Shown here: positions 55,660 to 64,000 of the stretch, one piece after another
Position numbering within the stretch: position 1 is the stretch's first letter
Layout of the letters: every line of letters starts with the position of its first letter
Origin: Lederbergia wuyishanensis
GTDB lineage: Bacteria > Bacillota > Bacilli > Bacillales > Bacillaceae_C
DNA: 64,000 nt
Direction: 5' to 3'
NCBI RefSeq assembly: GCF_022900255.1
Contig: NZ_JALIRM010000003.1
Span: 1 to 64,000, forward strand
Made by a program: the position numbers and the translations under genes
The notes under the pieces: generated by a model
Seen by the model: only the letters and a program-made list of their open reading frames with translations
Told to the model about the DNA's origin: nothing
The model's database searches: none

Positions 55660-56175
55660 TTATTTAAAGATGATCGATATTATTTCTTTCATCGTCATCT
55701 CGCTCTCTACTTCATATGTACCAGGACGCAAATTTTTCGACAATCCCTGCTTTTCAACTTCTTTAAAAAACTCCATCCCACTATCTATGATGTTTGCTCG
55801 CTCGAGAGCTTTACCAACATCAATACTTGTCATGCCTGGAGTTACGGATATCATCGTTCGGTATATAATTTTTTCTTTAACTTCTTCTGATTTTTCTTCT
55901 GTCTTTTCTTCCCCATTTTCTTTTGTCTGTTCTTCTGTTTTTTCTTTTGCGCTATCTTTAGCTGCTTCAATGGCAGCTTCCTGCTTCTGCCATTCTTCTT
56001 TTGAATGGATAACATAGCCTTCAGAAATTAATGTACTTTTCATCTCATCTATCGATGGTTTTTCTACTGCTTTTGCGCTATCTGCTTCGCTAGGACCAAA
56101 ATAGTATACCGCGCCACACATACTTGCAGCGACAATTATTCCTCCGGCAAAGCTGCGCATTGATTTATGCGTCAT
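55660..56175 (-). CDS. Short MltG/YceG-like membrane protein, 171 aa
   Basis: An N-terminal membrane helix (about 10-28) is followed by a charged glutamate/lysine-rich stretch (about 65-105). A C-terminal domain follows that resembles the N-terminal, LysM-like part of MltG (SVTPGMTSIDVGKALERANI, LRPGTYEVESEMTMKEIISI). The catalytic lytic-transglycosylase domain of MltG (total usually 330-360 aa) is absent, so it may bind or regulate rather than cut peptidoglycan. AAAGGAG fits the ATG at 56175. It overlaps the preceding gene by 11 bases. Confidence 0.68.
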   Translation of the reverse strand: MTHKSMRSFAGGIIVAASMCGAVYYFGPSEADSAKAVEKPSIDEMKSTLISEGYVIHSKEEWQKQEAAIEAAKDSAKEKTEEQTKENGEEKTEEKSEEVKEKIIYRTMISVTPGMTSIDVGKALERANIIDSGMEFFKEVEKQGLSKNLRPGTYEVESEMTMKEIISIIFK

Positions 56176-56548
56176 TGGCAACTTTGCTCCTTTCATCCTT
56201 TACTCTTATGTAAGGGGCAAGCAAATGGTCTACTTCATTCTTAGGCAATTGTTTTTTCATTGCAATGCTTTCAAATGAGTACCCACGCTTGTGTAAGTCG
56301 AGCATGTCGCGTAACAAGAGGCGCTCCTTTGAAGACCCCGGTAATACACCTGCCTCTTGTGCAGTGATTTCAGCATCTATCTCTAGATTCCTAATTTTCT
56401 GTTCTAGCTGATGTATATCATCCATTAAAGAATATGAAAGCTGATCCATTTGTTTTTCAAAATTTGATGATGATTTCATCGATTTAATAAACGACAAAAT
56501 GAGCAGCAAAACAGCTGCACCAAACAAAATGGCTAATACCCATTCCAT
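56165..56548 (-). CDS. Membrane-anchored coiled-coil protein, 127 aa
   Basis: One N-terminal membrane helix (about 3-22), a coiled-coil (about 30-63) and a C-terminal helical segment (LLLRDMLDLHKRGYSFESIA, KKQLPKNEVDHLL) that looks like a small helix-turn-helix. A similar layout is common in conserved Bacillus proteins of unknown function. AGGAGG lies 8-10 bases before the ATG. It is coupled to the MltG-like gene by overlap, which suggests a joint role at the membrane or cell wall. Confidence 0.65.
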   Translation of the reverse strand: MEWVLAILFGAAVLLLILSFIKSMKSSSNFEKQMDQLSYSLMDDIHQLEQKIRNLEIDAEITAQEAGVLPGSSKERLLLRDMLDLHKRGYSFESIAMKKQLPKNEVDHLLAPYIRVKDERSKVANDA

Positions 56549-56696
56549 AATTATGTATCCTCCTTACCAAAAATTTTACCTTCTTATTATACATAAATTA
56601 AACTAGAATTCGTTTGAAAACATGAAAATGTCACAATCGTCATGTGTTTGTGACAAAGTAATAGTATAATGGCGAATTATGGAATTAAAAGATGTA

Positions 56697-56836
56697 AAAA
56701 AAGGTAATTAACCCCATTTATCCTCGTGTTAGACACATTACCTCTTTTTCAACACTTTTTAGGCAACCGGCCACTTTGTTCTTAAAGCGGTAAGTAGTTG
56801 CTACTCCCGCCCAAGTATTCCTTCTTCAAAGGAATA
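56697..56836 (+). repeat. Dispersed two-hairpin element, copy C
   Basis: Hairpin 1 is AGGTAAT (56702-56708) with ATTACCT (56737-56743) and a T-tract. The conserved octamer GTAGTTGC is at 56794-56801 in TAAGTAGTTGCTACTCCCGC. Hairpin 2 is TATTCCTT (56816-56823) with AAGGAATA (56829-56836) but without T-run or antisense -10 box, so this copy is more worn. No toxin frame is upstream; instead a TATAAT box lies at 56665-56670. Confidence 0.55.
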
Positions 56837-56969
56837 AAAGAGTAAACTAAAATTCAAACGCCCTTCAGACATGGAATTACTCTTTCTATGCTAAGGGATT
56901 TGCTATTAGTTTTTTAAAAAAGGTGGTAGGGTAAATTCAAGTATGATGCATCGAGGGAAGGTTAGAAAT

Positions 56970-57665
56970 ATGAAAAAGTTAGGATTTTTAATGATCACTA
57001 TTTTGTTGGTGTCCGGATTAGTAGCGTGTGGTAAGAAAAAGGTAGAGGGAGTTCAAGGTGATAGTCATATAAATGAAATGGAATCTTCAGAAATAGAGCA
57101 TTCAACTGAGTCCGAACCTGAAAAAGAAGATGTTAAGCAAAATGAACAAGCTAATGGTCTTGAATCAGAAGATAAGCAAGTAAAAGAAGAGCAATCAGAT
57201 AATCAATCCACTTCTGTTGAAAATGAGCAGAAACAAATGGCGTTAGACACCTTGAAAGAATTGCTTGAAGAAGCAAAGGATGGGCGAGTTTACAAGCTGG
57301 CTAGCGAGATTTATGTTGGGAAAACAAAACGAAATGAAGTGTATGACTTAATTGGTGAACCTGAGGAAAAGGGTGACTTTGATCGCTATCACGGATCAAT
57401 GGGATATGCTTCCTATGATTTAGCCTATGACGATAAGGATGTCTTAAAAGAGGCGAGATATAGAGGGACAAAGGTTGAAAGACAGTCAAATCTTGGTGGA
57501 ATCACTGTCAATGATTTAAAGAAGCAAATTGGAGAACCGGATGAAATAAGAGAAATTAGTATGACGGACGAAAAAAATTATATTTATCGATTTGGTCAAT
57601 ACGAATTTCAATTTGTTATGAATGCGGACGGCGCAGCTAATCATGTAATTTTATTGAAACAGTAA
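56970..57665 (+). CDS. Putative lipoprotein with YjgB-like (DUF4309) domain
   Basis: The lipobox LVAC gives cysteine 20 when the ATG at 56970 is used; an upstream in-frame ATG at 56943 exists. A polar, glutamate-rich linker (about 25-85) leads to a domain with two similar halves, each with a short helix and G-E-P turn (DLIGEPEEKGDFDRY and KKQIGEPDEIREI). This pattern resembles the BamE/SmpA-like DUF4309 proteins of Bacillus such as YjgB. It should be anchored on the outer membrane face. Function unknown. Confidence 0.65.
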   Translation: MKKLGFLMITILLVSGLVACGKKKVEGVQGDSHINEMESSEIEHSTESEPEKEDVKQNEQANGLESEDKQVKEEQSDNQSTSVENEQKQMALDTLKELLEEAKDGRVYKLASEIYVGKTKRNEVYDLIGEPEEKGDFDRYHGSMGYASYDLAYDDKDVLKEARYRGTKVERQSNLGGITVNDLKKQIGEPDEIREISMTDEKNYIYRFGQYEFQFVMNADGAANHVILLKQ

Positions 57666-58018
57666 GTGCAATTGATTGCTGGACGACTTTCATTGTAAAA
57701 AAATTACCATTTAATTAGTAAAAATAAATCTAGATATGATGAAATACTACATTAAAGTTTTATATGTGATTGAGGAAAACTTCTCTATAATGCCTGGAAT
57801 TGGGGAATATAATCAGCTCTAGCCTTTAATTCCTATGCATTTTTTAAATCCTTGATTAATCTTTAATTGTGTCCCAATTCATTTTACACTTTTATCCATA
57901 TATCATATAATTGACTTGACATACATAATTTCAAGTAGGTAATACTGCTCATATATAAAATGGTTTCAATTATTTTTATAATAGATTTAAAGAATTATAA
58001 AAAGGGGAGGATATTTCG
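57666..58018 (+). promoter_or_regulatory. Intergenic region with the promoter of the RbsBAC-type operon
   Basis: TTGACA (57916-57921) is followed after 18 bases by TAATAC (57940-57945), about 75 bases before the binding-protein start. GGGGAGG lies before the ATG. No other element was recognised in the 353 bases. Confidence 0.55.
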
Positions 58019-59011
58019 ATGAGAAAGGTTGTTAATGTATTCGCTTTACTTTTATTGATCATGGTTCCACTTCTTACTGCATGTGGTGGGAAGACAACAG
58101 ATTCAGACAATAGTCCTGGCAATGATTCGGGTAGTTCTGACTCTGGTGGTAAAAAGCACAAGATTGGTATTTTAGCTCCGGCAGTGACGCATGGTTGGGT
58201 TGCAGCGGTTGCTTACCATGCTGAAGCTCGTGCGAAAGAACTGTCTAATGATATTGAGTATCAGATTCAAACAAGTTCTAATGCTGAAGAAATGACATCG
58301 CAATTGGATGACTTGATGACGTGGGGAGCAGAAGCAATAGTTGCGTTTCCGCAATGGGAAGGAATGGAAGTTCCGATTCAGAAAGCACTTGATGCAGGTA
58401 TTAAAGTTGTAAACTTTGATATTGTTATTGATGCAGAAGGTGTGTACCGTGTGTCTGGAGACAATGAAGATATGGGGATTCAAGGTGCGAAATACATCGT
58501 GGATAAAATTGGAAAAGAAGGTAATGTTGTTATGCTTGAAGTTCCAACTGCAGGATCTGTTTCTGAATTAAGGAAAAAAGGTTTCGTTGATACGATGAAA
58601 GAAATTGCACCAGATATGAAAATTACGACTTATGCTACAAAGTTTACGCGTGAAGATGGATTGAAAGATTTTGCTGATATTTTAACAAGCAATTCTAAAA
58701 TTGACGCCGTTTACTCTATGGATGACGAAACGTCTATTGGTGTCTTGCAGGCGATCAGTGAAGCTGGCAGATCTGATATCAAAGTCGTAACTGGCGGCGG
58801 CGGTATGCAGGAATATTTCAAAATGATGTCTGAAAATGAAAATATTTGGATTGAGTCTGCACTTTACAGTCCAGCAATGGTTAAAGACGCTGTAGATGTA
58901 GCGCTTAAGCTATTGAATGGTGAAAGCGTTGAAGAAGTTAAGGTTATTCCAACAACAATTGTAGACCGCGATAATTATAAAGATTTTCTTGACGAAAATT
59001 CACCATATTAA
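58019..59011 (+). CDS. Sugar ABC importer, periplasmic-binding-protein-4 lipoprotein (RbsB type)
   Basis: This 330-aa receptor has lipobox LTAC (cysteine 22), a serine/glycine-rich linker, and a ribose/galactose-type binding domain (IGILAPAVTHGWVAAVAY near the start, DLMTWGAEAIVAFP, VYSMDDETSIGVLQAI). It differs in class from the other binding proteins of the window. The ligand is unknown; two sulfatase genes downstream raise the possibility of a sugar released from sulfated glycans. A hairpin follows. Confidence 0.87.
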   Translation: MRKVVNVFALLLLIMVPLLTACGGKTTDSDNSPGNDSGSSDSGGKKHKIGILAPAVTHGWVAAVAYHAEARAKELSNDIEYQIQTSSNAEEMTSQLDDLMTWGAEAIVAFPQWEGMEVPIQKALDAGIKVVNFDIVIDAEGVYRVSGDNEDMGIQGAKYIVDKIGKEGNVVMLEVPTAGSVSELRKKGFVDTMKEIAPDMKITTYATKFTREDGLKDFADILTSNSKIDAVYSMDDETSIGVLQAISEAGRSDIKVVTGGGGMQEYFKMMSENENIWIESALYSPAMVKDAVDVALKLLNGESVEEVKVIPTTIVDRDNYKDFLDENSPY

Positions 59012-59038
59012 GTCATAAAAAGAAAACGAAAAACGAAA

Positions 59039-59072
59039 GGGAGATTATGGCTTAGCTATAGTCTCTCTTTTT
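59039..59072 (+). terminator. Intra-operon hairpin after the binding-protein gene
   Basis: GGGAGATTAT (59039-59048) pairs with ATAGTCTCTC (59058-59067), with two wobble pairs, followed by five T. It probably lowers expression of the ATPase and permease genes. Confidence 0.6.
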
Positions 59073-59128
59073 AAAAGTATAAGATTATTCATCGTATTCA
59101 GTAAGAATTATTAGATGGAAGTGATTGT

Positions 59129-60622
59129 ATGATCATTGAGATGAAAAACATCAGGAAATCATTTGGAAGTAACGATGTGCTGAAAAGTGTATCGTTTGCC
59201 CTTAAAGGCGGGGAGATTTGCGCATTGCTTGGTGAAAATGGTGCGGGGAAATCAACGCTTATGAATATATTGGGCGGAGTTCTACCTGCAGATTCTGGTA
59301 AGATTCTGGTAGACGGGAAACAAGTGGAATTTAGTACTCCAGCAGAGTCACAGAGTGCGGGAATCGCGTTCAACCATCAAGAATTAAATTTGATTAACGA
59401 CCTGCCAATCTATGAAAATATGTTTTTAGGTAGAGAGCTAAAAACGAAAAGAGGAAGCCTCGATCTACAAAAGATGTACGCTGAAACGGAAAGAATGTTT
59501 CAGCAAATGAATGTAAATCTTGATCCGAATACGATGGTTGGCGACCTTGATGCTTCCTATAAACAAATCGTTGAAATCTGTCGTGCGATGATGACGAAAG
59601 CGTCAATTATCATTATGGATGAGCCTACGACATCACTTACAGATCAAGAAATTGAGCGTGTGTTTTCAATGATGAGAACGCTGAAGGATCATAATGTCGG
59701 AATCATTTTTATCTCACATAAATTAAATGAAGTGGTGGAGATTTGTAATCGGTACCTCGTCCTTCGTGATGGAAATCTTGTTGCTGAAGGGGAGGTTCGT
59801 GATGTAACAACGAATGACCTCGCACGTTTCATGGTTGGATTTGATGTAAGGACGGAGTCGTTGTTGCGGGAGAAGAAGATTGGTGCAGAGATTTTGCGTG
59901 TAGAGGGACTTTCTTTCCGTCAAACATTTAGAGATATTAATTTTTCTATTAGGGCTGGCGAAATCGTCGGTGTGACTGGGCTTCTGGGTGATGGGAGAAG
60001 TGAACTTTTTCAAGCTATATTTGGGGCTGACAGAGTTGAATCTGGGAAAATACTTTTAAATGGAAAAGAAGTGTCATTGAAAAGTACGACTCAGGCAATT
60101 GAAGAAGGGATTGCTTATTTACCTCGTAATCGAAAAGAGAATGCGATTATTAAAGATATGAATATTATTGAGAACGCATCGATTGCGACGTGGTCCAAAT
60201 TTTCTAAGCGAGGAATTATTAATGCTAAAAAGCATGAGGAAACTTTTGAAGAACAGAAAAAATCATTAAGGTTAAAAATGGGCAAGTTAACAGATAGTAT
60301 TACGAGCTTATCCGGTGGAAACCAACAAAAAGTTGTGTTAGCGAAATGGTTAGCATCGGATCCGAAACTGCTTATTTTAGACAACCCGACACAAGGTGTG
60401 GATGTAGGGGCGAAAGAAGATATTTATGATATTATTTTGCAACTTGCAGGGAGCGATATTGCTATTGTTGTCCTCTCCAGCGAAGCATCTGAAATCATCC
60501 GTGTATGTGATCGTGCGCTCGTGATGTACCACGGGGTTATTCAAGGAGAAGTGGCTGGAGAGGAAATGAATGAGCAAAATATTATGAGTCTTGCGACAGG
60601 TGGACAACTGACTTATGCATAA
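59129..60622 (+). CDS. Sugar ABC importer ATPase (RbsA type, duplicated)
   Basis: This 497-aa protein has two ABC modules in tandem. The first has Walker A GENGAGKST and Walker B IIIMDEPTTSL with a poor signature (LDASYKQ). The second has a degenerate P-loop (GLLGDGRSE) but a full signature LSGGNQQK and LLILDNPTQGVDVGAK. This asymmetry is normal for RbsA/MglA/XylG proteins. The GTG/ATG context at 59129 has GGAAG. It energises the permease encoded next. Confidence 0.92.
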   Translation: MIIEMKNIRKSFGSNDVLKSVSFALKGGEICALLGENGAGKSTLMNILGGVLPADSGKILVDGKQVEFSTPAESQSAGIAFNHQELNLINDLPIYENMFLGRELKTKRGSLDLQKMYAETERMFQQMNVNLDPNTMVGDLDASYKQIVEICRAMMTKASIIIMDEPTTSLTDQEIERVFSMMRTLKDHNVGIIFISHKLNEVVEICNRYLVLRDGNLVAEGEVRDVTTNDLARFMVGFDVRTESLLREKKIGAEILRVEGLSFRQTFRDINFSIRAGEIVGVTGLLGDGRSELFQAIFGADRVESGKILLNGKEVSLKSTTQAIEEGIAYLPRNRKENAIIKDMNIIENASIATWSKFSKRGIINAKKHEETFEEQKKSLRLKMGKLTDSITSLSGGNQQKVVLAKWLASDPKLLILDNPTQGVDVGAKEDIYDIILQLAGSDIAIVVLSSEASEIIRVCDRALVMYHGVIQGEVAGEEMNEQNIMSLATGGQLTYA

Positions 60623-60634
60623 GAAAGGAAGCCA

Positions 60635-61684
60635 ATGATGGAAAATGCCAGTGTGAAAAATAATACAAATTTTTTTGTGTGGTTTAAACAAAAATGGACG
60701 AGCGAACCACTGTTTAGCACAGCTATAGCCCTTATCATTATGATTATTTTACAGACATTGGTTCTAGGATTTGATTACAATTCATTTGGTGAATGGTTTC
60801 AGTCTTGGATCAATAACTGGATCAATATTTTAAGGAATAATGCTGGAGTTGGAATTATTGCTTTAGGTATGACTTTGGTCATCATGACTGGAGGCATCGA
60901 TTTAGCAGTTGGTTCCACGCTGGTCGCAACAGGTGCTTTTACTATGATCCTTCTTGATACGGGTATAAAAGGGATTTTAGGGATGATCGGATTGACAGGA
61001 TTTCCTGCATTTGTTGTGGCGATTTTGTTGGTCGTGCTTTTTGGCTATTTACTAGGTTCATTGATTGGAGTCACGATTACGAAAGGAAATGTCCCGCCAT
61101 TTATCGCGACATTGGGTGCGATGATGATTTTCCGAAGTGTGACACAGCACTTCATGCAAGGGTATAACCCTAAGGTGCCAACAGAGTTTTTACAGATTGC
61201 TAGTTTTAAATTAGGAAACTATATGATCATGCCAATTATTTATTGGGCAATCATTGCGTATATTTTGTACTATGTTTCTAAGCGAACGACTTTTGGACGG
61301 CATATCATTGCAGTTGGGTCAAACGAAAGAGCCGCAAAACTTTCGGGTGTAAACGTAAATAAGGTAAAACTTCGCGTGTACGCGTTAATGGGAGTCCTCG
61401 TTTCGATTGCAGCCATCATTCAAGTTTCCCGTATAGGTTCTATGGACTTTTCCAACGCAGGACGTGGAATGGAAATGGACGCCATCGCTGCAGCCGTTGT
61501 AGGCGGGACGAGCATGATGGGGGGAAGAGGATTTATTCTCGGAACTGTGTATGGAATGTTGATCATTGCGGTTATGAATAACTTATTGAATTTGTTTGGA
61601 GTGCCACCGTTTTTGAGGGAAGCTTTTAAAGGATTGATTGTTATTGGAGCGGTGTTGTTGCAGAGGAAGGAAAAGACTTCTTAA
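60635..61684 (+). CDS. Sugar ABC importer permease (RbsC type)
   Basis: A 349-aa permease with about eight to ten membrane helices and the family landmarks NAGVGIIALGMTLVIMTGGI, DLAVGS, GNVPPFIATLGAMM and GSNERAAKLSGVNV. It follows the ATPase gene by 12 bases with GAAAGGAAG before the start. It ends the operon; the two-hairpin element D lies just downstream and may serve as its terminator. Confidence 0.92.
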   Translation: MMENASVKNNTNFFVWFKQKWTSEPLFSTAIALIIMIILQTLVLGFDYNSFGEWFQSWINNWINILRNNAGVGIIALGMTLVIMTGGIDLAVGSTLVATGAFTMILLDTGIKGILGMIGLTGFPAFVVAILLVVLFGYLLGSLIGVTITKGNVPPFIATLGAMMIFRSVTQHFMQGYNPKVPTEFLQIASFKLGNYMIMPIIYWAIIAYILYYVSKRTTFGRHIIAVGSNERAAKLSGVNVNKVKLRVYALMGVLVSIAAIIQVSRIGSMDFSNAGRGMEMDAIAAAVVGGTSMMGGRGFILGTVYGMLIIAVMNNLLNLFGVPPFLREAFKGLIVIGAVLLQRKEKTS

Positions 61685-61718
61685 GGTAGTATGGGGAAGT
61701 GTTTTTTATCAAATAAAA

Positions 61719-61849
61719 AAATAAGTAACCGCTCCTCACTAACTGGAGTAAATTACTCATTTTTTAAATTATCATATTGGTTAGCCTTACACTTTCCGGC
61801 TTGTAATTGCTCTGATCAGGTGCTCGAGTACCTGATCTTTTTTATTCTA
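61719..61849 (+). repeat. Dispersed two-hairpin element, copy D
   Basis: Hairpin 1 is AGTAA (61724-61728) with TTACT (61753-61757), with an inner CTCC/GGAG stem, then six T. The octamer variant GTAATTGC is at 61803-61810. Hairpin 2 is GATCAGGT (61814-61821) with ACCTGATC (61830-61837), then six T. ATTCTA follows directly (TAGAAT on the minus strand). Toxin sequence upstream has been replaced by the end of the permease gene. Confidence 0.6.
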
Positions 61850-61947
61850 AACTTTTTATATAAACGTAATCCATAATATCGACCTTACAGGAATGGTAAC
61901 CTCAAACAACTAAGTAAATAATTAAATAATCCAGGTTCAAAAAAATA

Positions 61948-61967
61948 GCCACTCAGAAAAAAGTGGC
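61948..61967 (-). terminator. Terminator of sspH
   Basis: GCCACT (61948-61953) and AGTGGC (61962-61967) pair. On the minus strand the hairpin is followed by TATTTTTTT. Confidence 0.7.
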
Positions 61968-61975
61968 AACTATTA

Positions 61976-62158
61976 TTACTCTTCTAACTCCCTTATTTCC
62001 ACAGTTGTTTTCTCTCCTAATTTCCGATTATCAATCGCTTGAACAATGGCTGTTGTTTCATCTTCGTTCAAGCTATCAATCCATATCGGCACTCCATGAT
62101 ATTTCACATCGATTTCGGCAGATGACGATAAGATTTGTTTCACTCTGTTTGCTTCCAT
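61976..62158 (-). CDS. sspH: H-type small acid-soluble spore protein
   Basis: This 60-aa protein matches the SASP-H family (B. subtilis SspH, 59 aa): R-x-K near the start, the SAEIDVKYHGVPIWIDSLNE core (B. subtilis: SVSAEQANVSFQGMPVMIEH), and a short V-x-x-L-E-E end. These minor spore proteins are made in the forespore. GGAG lies 8 bases before the ATG. A SigG-type promoter could not be assigned with confidence. The gene shows that the organism forms endospores. Confidence 0.85.
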   Translation of the reverse strand: MEANRVKQILSSSAEIDVKYHGVPIWIDSLNEDETTAIVQAIDNRKLGEKTTVEIRELEE

Positions 62159-62299
62159 TTCATTCGCTCCTCACCATATTTTCCGTATATCTTTTGTTAT
62201 CCTGTATTATTTATGCGTTCGAATTTGTAAAAGGAATCTCAATGTATTTGTCGAAACTATATAAGTACCGATTTCACTTTACAAAAGGAGATTGTATAT

Positions 62300-63760
62300 A
62301 TGCGAGTTCTTTTACTAGACCTTGATTCAACTAGTCCAAAACATTTAGGATGTTACGGCTATCACAGGAAAACTTCACCAAATATTGACCGTATTGCGTC
62401 TGAAGGTGTGAAGTTTACTAATTATTACACTTCAGATGCACCTTGTTTTCCATCAAGGACAGCGTTAATGACGGGGCAGTTTGGGATTCATAATGGCGTT
62501 GTAGGACATGGTGGTACTGCGGCAGATGTAAGGCATGAGGGGCCAACGCGGGAGTTTAAAGATCGACTTGCATTTGAAAGTTTCCCTGCGCTTTTTCGTT
62601 CGTTAGATATGAAAACAACGTTAATTAGTCCATTTGGGGAAAGGCATTCTGCTTATACGTTCTATGCAGGATTCAATGAAATACATAATACTGGAAAAAG
62701 TGGAATGGAGTCTGCTGAAGAAGTTACTCCAACTGTGATGAATTGGTTGGAGAATAATGCAAATAAGGATGATTGGTTTTTATATGTAAATTATTGGGAT
62801 CCGCACACTCCTTATCGTGCTCCTGAGGAATTTGGTAATCCTTTTGCGGAGGAACCTCTGCCTGAGTGGATTACAGACGAAGTTTTTGAGAAACAAAAAG
62901 AGAAGGTTGGTCCACATAGTGTTCATGAAATTAATATGTATGATAATCATACATATCCGGATTATCCGAGATATCCTGGAGAGATTAAAGATCGCGATGA
63001 TTTGCGTAAAATGATTGATGGGTACGATTGCGGAATTAAGCATATGGACGATAATATTGGCATGGTTTTTGCTGAACTTGAAAGACAGGGAATCATGGAT
63101 GAAGTAATCATTATTATTACAGCTGACCACGGTGAAAACATGGGAGAGCTGGGCATTTACGGCGAGCATGGCACAGCTGATCAAGGTACTTGCCGAATTC
63201 CAATGATCATACGTTGGCCGGGATGCCACCAAGGGCATGTTGATGAAGGGCTTCATTATCACCTTGATTTGCTTCCTACAATTGCAGAAATGGTCGGAAA
63301 GGAACCTGCCAAGAGCTGGGACGGGCGAAGTTTTGCACGTACTTTAACAAAAGGTGAAGATACTGGGCGGGATTTTCTCGTTATTTCACAATGTGCACAC
63401 GTTTGTCAGAGAAGCGTAAGGTTTGGCGAATGGCTCTATATTAGGACATACCATGATGGCTACCACTTATTTAATAAGGAAATGCTTTTCAATATTAAAT
63501 ATGATTCTTTTGAATTAAATGACTTGGCGCTGAAAAGACCAGATTTATGCAAAGAAGCTGTCTATTATTTGAATGAATGGCATGATGAAATGATGAGTAC
63601 GATGCCTTTTGATGTGGATCCGCTTTGGACTATCATGAAAGAAGGCGGCCCGTACCATGCAAAAGGATATTTGAAAAATTACGTAAAGCGTTTAGAGGAA
63701 ACAGGAAGAGGTCATGCGATTCCTGAATTAATGAGACGCCATCCGCGGGAGTTTCAATAA
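62300..63760 (+). CDS. Type I sulfatase
   Basis: Sulfatases remove sulfate esters with a formylglycine made from cysteine or serine. This 486-aa protein has the signature C49-F-P-S-R (APCFPSRTALMTG), the metal aspartates in LLLDLDSTSP, and DHGENMGELGIYGEHG near residue 275 for the second metal half. The C-terminus ends in a helical tail. There is no signal peptide, so it is cytosolic, acting on imported sulfated sugars. The Cys-type site requires a maturation enzyme encoded elsewhere. GGAG precedes the ATG. A second sulfatase gene starts 107 bases later. Confidence 0.9.
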   Translation: MRVLLLDLDSTSPKHLGCYGYHRKTSPNIDRIASEGVKFTNYYTSDAPCFPSRTALMTGQFGIHNGVVGHGGTAADVRHEGPTREFKDRLAFESFPALFRSLDMKTTLISPFGERHSAYTFYAGFNEIHNTGKSGMESAEEVTPTVMNWLENNANKDDWFLYVNYWDPHTPYRAPEEFGNPFAEEPLPEWITDEVFEKQKEKVGPHSVHEINMYDNHTYPDYPRYPGEIKDRDDLRKMIDGYDCGIKHMDDNIGMVFAELERQGIMDEVIIIITADHGENMGELGIYGEHGTADQGTCRIPMIIRWPGCHQGHVDEGLHYHLDLLPTIAEMVGKEPAKSWDGRSFARTLTKGEDTGRDFLVISQCAHVCQRSVRFGEWLYIRTYHDGYHLFNKEMLFNIKYDSFELNDLALKRPDLCKEAVYYLNEWHDEMMSTMPFDVDPLWTIMKEGGPYHAKGYLKNYVKRLEETGRGHAIPELMRRHPREFQ

Positions 63761-63775
63761 TTAAATGTTTGGCCG

Positions 63776-63800
63776 GGTCTGCATCTAAAGTGGTCAGACC
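63776..63800 (+). terminator. Weak hairpin between the sulfatase genes
   Basis: GGTCTG (63776-63781) pairs with CAGACC (63795-63800), followed by TTTCC. It may be a partial terminator or RNA stabiliser. Confidence 0.4.
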
Positions 63801-63867
63801 TTTCCTGTTTAGACTAAAATAAAAGTGCAGAAATTTGTAAAAAATATTACAAAAGGGGAAGATTTTA

Positions 63868-64000
63868 TTGAAAAAACCCAACATTCTACTGATTACAAGT
63901 GACCAACAGCATTTCAATACAATTGGTGCCTTTAATCCAGAAATATCGACGCCAAATCTTGACCGACTTGTAAAAGAAGGAACGACATTTACTCGTGCTT
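63868..64000 (+). CDS. Second sulfatase, N-terminus (cut by window end)
   Basis: A TTG at 63868 with GGGGAAG upstream opens a frame that runs to the window end. The 44 visible residues (KKPNILLITSDQQHFNTIGA, then STPNLDRLVKEGTTFTRA) are the standard start of arylsulfatases: the metal-binding aspartate in SDQ and the TPNLDRL motif. The formylglycine site lies beyond the edge. It appears to form an operon with the previous sulfatase. Confidence 0.85.
   Translation, partial: MKKPNILLITSDQQHFNTIGAFNPEISTPNLDRLVKEGTTFTRA

Noticed and set aside
62780-63262. 160-codon minus-strand frame opposite the sulfatase
   Set aside because: It is antisense to conserved sulfatase motifs and has no start context.

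Overview
The window looks like chromosomal DNA of a low-GC, endospore-forming member of the Bacillaceae (Bacillus sensu lato). The support is a ComK regulator, the sporulation checkpoint protein Sda, an H-type small acid-soluble spore protein, strong AGGAGG ribosome binding sites with frequent TTG/GTG starts, sigma-A type promoters and a good cre site. No rRNA, tRNA or CRISPR array was seen. I cannot name the species.

Layout. 1-116: end of an IS3-family (IS150-group) element. 139-1737: a small unknown gene and comK with an unusual leader. 1960-5577: a cyclic-di-GMP module, made of a class I c-di-GMP riboswitch with a terminator, a PAS-GGDEF-EAL-PilZ protein, a membrane GGDEF cyclase and a free PilZ protein. 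6265-7329: an orphan sigma-70 family factor and, on the other strand, a two-gene operon of an unrecognised 48-residue protein plus Sda. 7500-11000: gene remnants, a lipoprotein, a glycerophosphodiesterase and operator-rich DNA.

11058-21151: a sugar operon (ABC importer, GH2 beta-galactosidase, an (alpha/alpha)6-barrel glycosidase, EamA exporter, LacI regulator). 21221-22943: a lipid-anchored MTA/SAH nucleosidase and a TIMP-like secreted protein. 23414-29539: a ugpCAEB glycerophosphodiester/glycerol-3-phosphate importer with two glycerophosphodiesterases. 29578-30432: a NERD protein. 30567-42390: an apparent L-arabinofuranoside locus (PhyH-HEAT fusion protein, two AraC regulators, two GH127-type enzymes, LacI regulator, ABC importer).

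43162-53271: amino-sugar and oxidoreductase catabolism (MFS carrier, two Gfo/Idh/MocA proteins, a TIM-barrel isomerase, NagB, NagA, ROK regulator, a second deaminase/isomerase, GH4 glycosidase). 53382-57665: an IS3 remnant, a chemoreceptor behind a Pho-box-like repeat, and membrane and lipoprotein genes of unknown role. 58019-64000: an RbsBAC-type importer, sspH and two sulfatases, the second cut by the window end.

The theme is scavenging of plant and microbial glycans: importers sit next to intracellular hydrolases and local LacI, AraC or ROK regulators. Scattered between the operons are four copies of a roughly 130-nt element. One copy still carries a frameshifted holin-like toxin reading frame, so I read the family as decayed type I toxin-antitoxin loci.
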